A stretch of 64,000 nt of DNA from Azospirillum melinis. GTDB lineage: Bacteria > Pseudomonadota > Alphaproteobacteria > Azospirillales > Azospirillaceae. The notes beneath the pieces were generated by a model, which made no database searches, was not told the DNA's origin, and saw only the letters and a list, made by a program, of their open reading frames with translations. The stretch lies in assembly GCF_013340935.1 (NCBI RefSeq), contig NZ_WHOS01000018.1, positions 59,079 through 123,078 of the forward strand. The letters are read 5' to 3'. Shown one piece after another: positions 56,576 to 64,000 of the stretch. Every line of letters begins with the position of its first letter. Positions within the stretch are counted from its first letter, which is position 1. Both the position numbers and the translations under genes were made by a program.

Positions 56576-56582
56576 CCCCGAC

Positions 56583-56612
56583 AAAAAAGGCGGCGCCTCG
56601 CAGCGCCGCCTT
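56583..56612 (-). terminator. Intrinsic terminator of ftsH
   Basis: Ten-bp perfect stem (56587-56596 with 56603-56612), six-base loop, followed on the minus strand by a T run (TTTTTTGT). It lies about 25 bases after the ftsH stop. Confidence 0.92.
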
Positions 56613-56635
56613 CTTCATTTCCAAACCCGAAACCC

Positions 56636-58573
<1,938 letters not shown>

Positions 58574-58655
58574 GTCACACGCCTTTCTGCGAACCCATCG
58601 CCATGCGGTGCGCCGACAAGGCCGCACCCCGGTCTCCTACGGGCACGTTCCCTGA

Positions 58656-60023
58656 TTAAATAATGCCGTCCCGGTCCGAAACAACCGTAAAAGCTGGTCT
58701 TCCCAACGACGAAAGTGGACAAAACCTTGCGCTGTCCATCGGGTGCTGTCCATCCGCGTCGACCCCGTAGCACATACCGATCATCGGCACACCAAGCAAA
58801 TCCGCGTCCAACCAAAGGCTTGGCAGGGTTTCACGCACCGGAACCGGCAGATCGGGCTCCCTCTCCGGCGCCTGCCGTCCTGCCCATTCGCGCCAGCCGT
58901 CGGCCCCCAGCGCCGCGACCGTGACAGGCCCGGAATGGCTGGAGGACACCCTCAGGTCGAATCGGCCGTCCCACCGGATCGCCTCTCCGGGGGCCACCAC
59001 CAGCCGCTCCGTCACCGCAACCGGCTCGCGCGCCACCATGACCACGCCGCGCCTCTTGCGAACGACACAGCCGCCCAAGGTTCCGCCCTGCCCCTGCGCC
59101 AACCCGTCGAGCAGCCGCTCCAGCGTTTCGTCGCGCACCGGATGCGCCGGCCCGCCGACCGCGGCCAACGCGGCGCCCAGCGCCCGCAGCGCGATCTCCA
59201 GCGGTGCGGCGCGCAGAGGTGCCGGCGCCAGGGTGATCCAGCCCTCCGGATGAATGGATGCGGCTTCCGCCAGCAGCGCGGCCGTCGCCTGTTCCAGCGC
59301 CGCCCGGGCACGGCCGGCCCGCCGGGCGACCTCGCCCAACCGGCTGGCATCGAGCCCTTCCCCGCCCAAAGTCTCGCGGGCGGCGCGCAACCGGGCACGG
59401 GCGAAGCGCGGGTTGCGGTTGGAGGGATCCTCGATCCAGTCCACGCCCTCGGCGCGGCAGGTCGCCAGCAGCCGGTCATGGGAAACGCGCAGCATCGGCC
59501 GGATCACCCGTACCGCCCCATCGGCACGGACGGGCGCCATCCCGGCCAGCCCATCGATGCCGGACCCGCGGGCCAGCCGCAGCAGCACCGTTTCGGCCTG
59601 ATCGTCGCGATGATGGGCGAGCGCCAGATGAAGGATACCGGCCTCGGCACAGGCCGCACCGAGCAGCCGGTGCCGCGCCGTCCGGGCGGCCGCCTGTACT
59701 CCGGCCGACGGCTTCGCCCCGTCCCAGCGCAGAATGCGGTGGGGAACGCCGAGACGGGCCATCGCCCGCCCGACCGCTGCCGCCTCGCCGGCGGATTCGG
59801 GCCGCAGCCCATGATCGACGGTCAGCGCCAGCAGGCTTCCGCCCCGCTCTGCGACCCAATGCCGCAGCAGCAGGACCAGCGCCACGCTGTCGCCGCCACC
59901 GGAAACCCCAACGGCGACGGCCGGCGCCGGCTCGAATCCGCCCAGCGCCGCCAGGGCACGGGCGAACTCCTCAGGCGATACCGGCCCACCGTCTCCAGAG
60001 CCGTCTTCGGAGTCGCCGCCCAT
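58656..60023 (-). CDS. tilS: tRNA(Ile)-lysidine synthase
   Basis: 455 residues. The PP-loop is VGVSGGGDSVALVLLL, and LAHHRDDQAETVLLRLARGS follows, as in all TilS proteins. The enzyme ATP-dependently joins lysine to C34 of the CAT-anticodon Ile2 tRNA so that it reads AUA. The ATG at 60023 overlaps the cpoB stop (ATGA). The likely substrate tRNA gene is at 5887-5962. Confidence 0.95.
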   Translation of the reverse strand: MGGDSEDGSGDGGPVSPEEFARALAALGGFEPAPAVAVGVSGGGDSVALVLLLRHWVAERGGSLLALTVDHGLRPESAGEAAAVGRAMARLGVPHRILRWDGAKPSAGVQAAARTARHRLLGAACAEAGILHLALAHHRDDQAETVLLRLARGSGIDGLAGMAPVRADGAVRVIRPMLRVSHDRLLATCRAEGVDWIEDPSNRNPRFARARLRAARETLGGEGLDASRLGEVARRAGRARAALEQATAALLAEAASIHPEGWITLAPAPLRAAPLEIALRALGAALAAVGGPAHPVRDETLERLLDGLAQGQGGTLGGCVVRKRRGVVMVAREPVAVTERLVVAPGEAIRWDGRFDLRVSSSHSGPVTVAALGADGWREWAGRQAPEREPDLPVPVRETLPSLWLDADLLGVPMIGMCYGVDADGQHPMDSARFCPLSSLGRPAFTVVSDRDGII

Positions 60024-60877
60024 CAGGCCGGGCAATTGATGCGCTTGCGCTCCGTATCGGCGCGGCGCTTCACGCTGGCCGAGGCTTCGGGGAACTTGGT
60101 CAGCAGCTGGCCGAAAGCGGTGCAGGCGTCCGACTTCTTGTTCATCTGCTGCAGGGTCATGCCCAGCTTCAGCAGGCTGTCGGCCGCCTTCGGGTTGGTA
60201 CGGTACTTGGACAGCACCTCGGCGAAGGCCTGGGCCGCTTCCGGGAACTTGTTGCGGACGTAATAGCTCTCGCCCAGCCAATACTGCGCGTTGCCGGCAT
60301 AGGCGTGCGACTTGTTCTTGACGATGAACTCCTGCAACGCCTTCTCCGCCCGATCATAGTCGGAGTTGCGCAGCAGTTCGAACGCCTGCTCATACTGCTT
60401 TTCCGGCGACAGGCCAGCGGTCGAGGGCGGATTGGCCGCCGCGGTCTGCGCCGGCTTGTCGGCCTTCCTGTCGTCAGATGCGGCAGCCTTCGACGGCTTG
60501 GTCGGCGCGGCATCGGACATTGCGCCGCCCATGGCGCCCCCGGCGGTCCCGCCGCCCTTCTCCAGCTCCTTCAACCGGAAATCGACGTCGGAATTGACCT
60601 TCTCCAGACGCTCGCGCAGCTGGGTGACCTGATAGCTCGACTCCTCGTACTTGCCGGTCAAATCCTGGATGGTGCGTTCGAGGTTTTGCAGGCGAATCTC
60701 GAAATCGGCGGCGACGGAGGGCGACAGCTGCGCCACCTCCACCGGACCGCCCAGCGCGGCGACCTGCATTTCCAGCGATTGCAGCCGCTCGATCTGCCCC
60801 TTGGACTGGGCCAGGGCGGGGGTTGCCGCGAGCATGCCACCCAGCAGCAGGGCGGCGACGGGACGGATGTTGGTCAT
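60023..60877 (-). CDS. cpoB: Tol-Pal-associated protein CpoB/YbgF
   Basis: 284 residues. Signal peptide MTNIRPVAALLLGGMLAATP with cleavage after ALA, a coiled coil (FEIRLQNLERTIQDLTGKYE), an Ala/Lys-rich linker, then TPR repeats (YEQAFELLRNSDYDRAEKAL; AQYWLGESYYVRNKFPEAAQ; CTAFGQLLTKFPEASASVKR). CpoB links Tol-Pal energy to septal peptidoglycan synthesis. The ATG at 60877 begins the signal peptide. The stop overlaps tilS. Confidence 0.94.
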   Translation of the reverse strand: MTNIRPVAALLLGGMLAATPALAQSKGQIERLQSLEMQVAALGGPVEVAQLSPSVAADFEIRLQNLERTIQDLTGKYEESSYQVTQLRERLEKVNSDVDFRLKELEKGGGTAGGAMGGAMSDAAPTKPSKAAASDDRKADKPAQTAAANPPSTAGLSPEKQYEQAFELLRNSDYDRAEKALQEFIVKNKSHAYAGNAQYWLGESYYVRNKFPEAAQAFAEVLSKYRTNPKAADSLLKLGMTLQQMNKKSDACTAFGQLLTKFPEASASVKRRADTERKRINCPA

Positions 60878-61050
60878 GCGCGTGGGATCCTGAGGAGATC
60901 TGATGCCGGGGGAGCACCCACGGCGACCATGGCGAACGATAAAGGCGACGCGATGGCCGCTGTTTAGCAGAACTTGCGCGTCCGCGCAAAGAACCGACCT
61001 CGCCGGAATTTTCCGGTCCCCGAAAAGATGCCACCGAGAAGACGCCGCCA

Positions 61051-61091
61051 AAAAGAAAAGGCGCCGCCCCCGGTTGCCCGGCGGCGGCGCC
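61051..61091 (-). terminator. Intrinsic terminator after pal
   Basis: Nine-bp stem GGCGCCGCC/GGCGGCGCC (61060-61068 with 61083-61091) followed on the minus strand by TTTTCTTTTTGGC. It would separate tolAB-pal from cpoB, at least partly. Confidence 0.85.
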
Positions 61092-61126
61092 CTTCCCTGT
61101 TCCCCGTCAGGCGGGGACCGGCGTCA

Positions 61127-61597
61127 TCAGTTGACGACGGTCACGCCACGGCGGTTCTGCGACCAGGCGGCCTCGTTCGAACCAACGACGGCCGGACGCT
61201 CCTTGCCATAGGAGACGACGTTGACGCGGTTCGGGGTGATGCCCTTGGCGGCCAGGTAGTTCTTCACCGAGTTGGCGCGACGCTCACCCAGGGCGAGGTT
61301 GTACTCGCGGGTGCCGCGCTCGTCGGCATGGCCCTCGACGGTGACGGTGACCGAGCCGTAGGTCTGCAGCCACTTGGCCTGACGGTCGAGGGTGGCGCGA
61401 GCCTCCGGCGACAGGTCGAAGCGGTCGAGGCCGAAGAAGACGCGGTCGCCGACGTTCACGACGAAATCTTCCGCCGAGCCCGGACGGACCGACGACTGCT
61501 GCGCACCGGTGTTGGCACCGTTGGCGGCGTCGTTCGGAGTGGATTCGCAAGCGGCGAGCAGAGCGACCGCGGCGAGAGCGAGGAACTTCATACGCAT
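61127..61597 (-). CDS. pal: Peptidoglycan-associated lipoprotein Pal
   Basis: 156 residues. Lipobox LLAAC with the acylated Cys near 17. The OmpA-like peptidoglycan-binding domain reads FFGLDRFDLSPEARATLDRQ, VTVEGHADERGTREYNLALG and ERRANSVKNYLAAKG. It anchors the outer membrane to the wall with TolB. It follows tolB on the same strand, with a 149-base gap. Confidence 0.96.
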   Translation of the reverse strand: MRMKFLALAAVALLAACESTPNDAANGANTGAQQSSVRPGSAEDFVVNVGDRVFFGLDRFDLSPEARATLDRQAKWLQTYGSVTVTVEGHADERGTREYNLALGERRANSVKNYLAAKGITPNRVNVVSYGKERPAVVGSNEAAWSQNRRGVTVVN

Positions 61598-61746
61598 GTT
61601 CAGGGACCCCTTGAACGAAACTTGTTTGATGGCCGAACTTTGTCTGCACAGGAGCCGCTTCTTTCCGCCAATCCCCGACGAAAAGACGACGTTCGACCTT
61701 TGTCTTGAGCATTGCTCCCGCGTGGCCGCAAAATAGGGCTACTCCA

Positions 61747-63099
61747 CTAGGGAATCAAGGGCGACCACGCGGGGTCCGACGCGTCGACCGGGGTGCTCAC
61801 GCGACGCTCGTTGGCGCCGGTGATGTCAATGCTGTACAGCTTCGCGTTGCGGCCACGCCCGTCACCTGACGGCAAGTCCTTGAAGAACATGATGACTCGG
61901 CCGTTGGGGGCCCAGGTAGGACCCTCGACGTGGAAGGCTTCGGTCAGGATCCGTTCCCCCGTCCCATCCGGACGGATTACGCCAACTGCAAAGCTGCTAC
62001 CACGCTGGCGCGTGAATGCGATCAGGTCGCCGCGCGGCGACCACACCGGCGTACCGTAGCGGCCCTCGCCGAAGGTCAGCCGCTTCACGCCCGAGCCGTC
62101 GGCGCCCATGACATAGAGCTGCTGGGTGCCGCCACGATCCGACTCGAAGACGATGCGCTGGCCGTCCGGCGAATAGCTCGGGCCGGTGTCGATGCCCGGC
62201 GCATCGGTCAGCTGGGTCTGACGGCGGGTGCGCAGGTCCAGCGTGTAGATGTCGGTGTTGCCGTTCTGGGCCATCGACATGATGACCTTGTTGCCGTCCG
62301 GCGAGAAGCGCGGGGCGAAGGTCATGCCTGGGAAGTCGCCCAGGACCTCCTGGCGGCCGGTGTCGATGTTGAACAGGTACACGCGCGGCTTCTTGTTGAA
62401 GTACGACATGTACGTGATTTCCTGGGACGTCGGCGAGAAGCGCGGCGTCAGGACCAGGGTCTGCCCGTCGGTCAGGAACTGATGGTTGGCGCTGTCCTGG
62501 TCCATGATGGCCAGCTGCTTCTTGCGCGCGTTCGCCGGGCCGGATTCGGCGACATAGACGATGCGCGTGTCGAAATAGCCGTCCTCGCCGGTCAGGCGCT
62601 TGTAGATGGCGTCGGCCACGATGTGGGCGATGCGGCGCCATTCCTGCGGCGAGGCGCTGTAGCTCAGCCCCTGCATGTACTGGCCGGCGGCGACGTCCCA
62701 CAGGCGGAAATCGACCTTCATGCGGCCGTCGGCGCCCGTGGTGGTGTTGCCGGCGACCAGGGCCTGGGCGCCCAGCGCCTTCCAGTCCTGATAGCGCGGC
62801 TCGCCGCTGCGCAGCTGGTCCGGCGTCTGCAGGAAGCCGCGCGGGTCCAGCGGCTTGAACAGGCCGGAGCGCTCCAGGTCGTCGGAGATCACCTTGGAGA
62901 TGTCGGCGCCCATCTGCGCATCGCGCCCGCCCGATCCGGCGAAGCTGGTGATGGCGATGGGCAGCGGCTCGGACACGCCCCGCGTGATGTCGATGCGCAA
63001 CTCGGCGCGCGCCTCCTGCGGAGCGGCAACGCCGAGGGAGAGGAGAAGCGCGCCGGTGGCCCCGGCCAGCTTCAACAGAAGCCTCGTCTTCGTCGTCAT
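61747..63099 (-). CDS. tolB: Tol-Pal translocation protein TolB
   Basis: 450 residues. Signal peptide ([20 protein letters not shown]), an N-terminal domain with [20 protein letters not shown], and a C-terminal six-bladed propeller made of repeats such as [40 protein letters not shown] and [18 protein letters not shown]. Periplasmic partner of Pal. The ATG at 63099 lies 3 bases before the tolA stop (63104-63102). Confidence 0.96.
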   Translation of the reverse strand: MTTKTRLLLKLAGATGALLLSLGVAAPQEARAELRIDITRGVSEPLPIAITSFAGSGGRDAQMGADISKVISDDLERSGLFKPLDPRGFLQTPDQLRSGEPRYQDWKALGAQALVAGNTTTGADGRMKVDFRLWDVAAGQYMQGLSYSASPQEWRRIAHIVADAIYKRLTGEDGYFDTRIVYVAESGPANARKKQLAIMDQDSANHQFLTDGQTLVLTPRFSPTSQEITYMSYFNKKPRVYLFNIDTGRQEVLGDFPGMTFAPRFSPDGNKVIMSMAQNGNTDIYTLDLRTRRQTQLTDAPGIDTGPSYSPDGQRIVFESDRGGTQQLYVMGADGSGVKRLTFGEGRYGTPVWSPRGDLIAFTRQRGSSFAVGVIRPDGTGERILTEAFHVEGPTWAPNGRVIMFFKDLPSGDGRGRNAKLYSIDITGANERRVSTPVDASDPAWSPLIP

Positions 63100-63101
63100 G
63101 G

Positions 63102-63966
63102 TCAGAACATGTCCCTCGGGTCGAAATTGAACACGATGAAGCGCCAATCTTCATAAGTCTGCGGCGTGAACTCGCTGGTCAGCAGTTCCAGGGGGCTGGA
63201 CCGCTTGACCGCGCGCACCGCCGCGTCGGCCGACGCCCGGAAGGCGGCGTCCGACATGTAGCGCGACCTGTACTTGTCGTCGATCCAGGCGCGAACCACG
63301 CTGTGGTCGCGGCCGACCTCCACATGGATCTCGATCTGCATCGAGCCGGCGTCCTTGCGGCCGCTGTCGAAGTTCCAGTTCTTGCTCAGCTGGCCGCGGA
63401 TGGCATCCAACGCACGGCCGGACGGCTTGAACGGCTTGTCGGGGCCGTTTGTTGCCTTGGCCGCCCCGGCCGGAGCCGCGGACGCGGTCTTCTGGCTGGG
63501 CTTGGCGTCGCTGCTGGCGCTGGCCGATGCCTTGCCGTCAGCCTTCGGGTTGTCCGACGGCTTGATCTTCCCGACGTTCGACAACAGGTCGGACAGCGGG
63601 TCGGCCTTGGCCGACGGCTTCTCCGGCTGCTTGGCCGGCGCATCCGCCTTCTTCGCCTCGGGCTTGGCATCCTTCGGCGGCTCGGCCTTCGCGACCTCCT
63701 TGGCAGGCTCCGGCTTCTTCGGTTCCGCCTTGGGCGGTTCCGGTTTCGGCGGTTCCGGCTTGGGAGGCTCGGGCTTCTTCGGCTCAGGCTTGGGCGGCTC
63801 CGGTTTCGGAGGTTCAGGCTTGGGCTCGTGCTTCGGCGGTTCCGGTTTGGGCGGTTCCGGCTTCGGCGGCTCGGGCTTGGGAGGCTCAGGCGGCTTCGGA
63901 GTCGGCGACGGCGCCGGATCCGGGGGCGGAGGCGGCGCCGTCGCCGACCCCGGAGCCGCCTGAGCC
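63102..63966 (-). CDS. tolA: TolA, N-terminus lost at contig end
   Basis: About 288 residues of the C-terminal part. A long Pro/Lys/Glu-rich rod ([16 protein letters not shown] repeats) leads to domain III with [20 protein letters not shown] and [20 protein letters not shown], as in other TolA proteins. The membrane anchor is absent because the contig ends; the apparent start MGRELCIRD is the translation of adapter sequence. The repeat-rich rod may explain why assembly stopped here. tolB follows immediately. Confidence 0.9.
63700..63900. repeat. Degenerate tandem repeats encoding the TolA Pro/Lys/Glu rod
   Basis: Many imperfect copies of a GGCGGTTCCGGCTTG-like unit (about 9-15 bases) on the plus strand, coding for PKPEP repeats on the minus strand. 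Confidence 0.85.
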
Positions 63967-64000
63967 CCGTCTCTTATACACAACTCCCGGCCCACCAGAA
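63967..64000. other. Nextera/Tn5 library adapter remnant at contig end
   Basis: The last 34 bases match the 34-base Nextera transposase adapter in 28 positions, with 17 of 19 in the mosaic end (GTCTCTTATACACA perfect). It is an artefact, not genome. Confidence 0.9.

Overview
The window is chromosomal DNA from a high-GC alphaproteobacterium of the Rhodospirillales, most like Azospirillum. I base this on protein character and gene order (macromolecular-synthesis genes yqeY-dnaG-rpoD, the block rpmF-plsX-fabH-ihfA-merR-tRNA-Pro, rpiB-glyA-nrdR, a ribD-ribE-ribBX-ribH-nusB-thiL cluster, and tolA-tolB-pal-cpoB-tilS-ftsH). No search was run. Position 64000 looks like a true contig end: the last 34 bases resemble a Nextera/Tn5 library adapter rather than genome.

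Layout. 1-2.4 kb: a truncated zinc alcohol dehydrogenase with an SRPBCC partner, and an alpha/beta hydrolase. 2.4-3.9 kb: an ECF sigma factor with a membrane anti-sigma factor. 4.2-5.8 kb: a TPR glycosyltransferase-like protein, then a CAT-anticodon tRNA. 6.1-11.9 kb: rpoD, dnaG and yqeY; dnaG carries a 314-residue intein. 12.2-14.9 kb: carA without carB, then small hypothetical genes and an HNH protein. 15-19.5 kb: serA, an ArsC-family reductase, prmB, a hydrolase and an acetyltransferase. 19.6-20.8 kb: ohrR and ohr with matching palindromic operators. 20.9-27.1 kb: fatty-acid/phospholipid, IHF and ribosome genes, a cytochrome bc1 assembly chaperone and bamE. 27.1-32.4 kb: riboflavin genes, nusB and thiL. 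32.5-38.7 kb: a FliL-like protein, a proton-pumping pyrophosphatase, nrdR, glyA, rpiB and a MucR regulator. 38.9-50.6 kb: accessory genes (ferritin-like protein, FliL-like paralogue, two chemoreceptors, UspA, an isolated hypD behind a perfect FNR-type site, a cation efflux protein, pdxH, a glycine-zipper lipoprotein). 50.6-54 kb: a DnaJ-like chaperone, a BrkB-family membrane protein and fabI. 54.2-56.6 kb: an unrecognised gene and an AT-rich insertion encoding one TIR-domain protein. 56.6-64 kb: ftsH, tilS, cpoB, pal, tolB and the end of tolA.

Most of the window is housekeeping. Three things stand out. First, the DnaG intein splits the CHC2 zinc finger exactly at a metal-ligand cysteine and keeps both LAGLIDADG-type motifs. 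Second, an AT-rich island with a lone TIR-domain effector fused to an unrecognised N-terminal domain is a candidate anti-phage gene. Third, the riboflavin cluster has a RibBX-type protein whose GTP cyclohydrolase half lacks its zinc cysteines, and a lumazine synthase without the usual catalytic histidine. No CRISPR array, rRNA operon, prophage or insertion sequence was seen.
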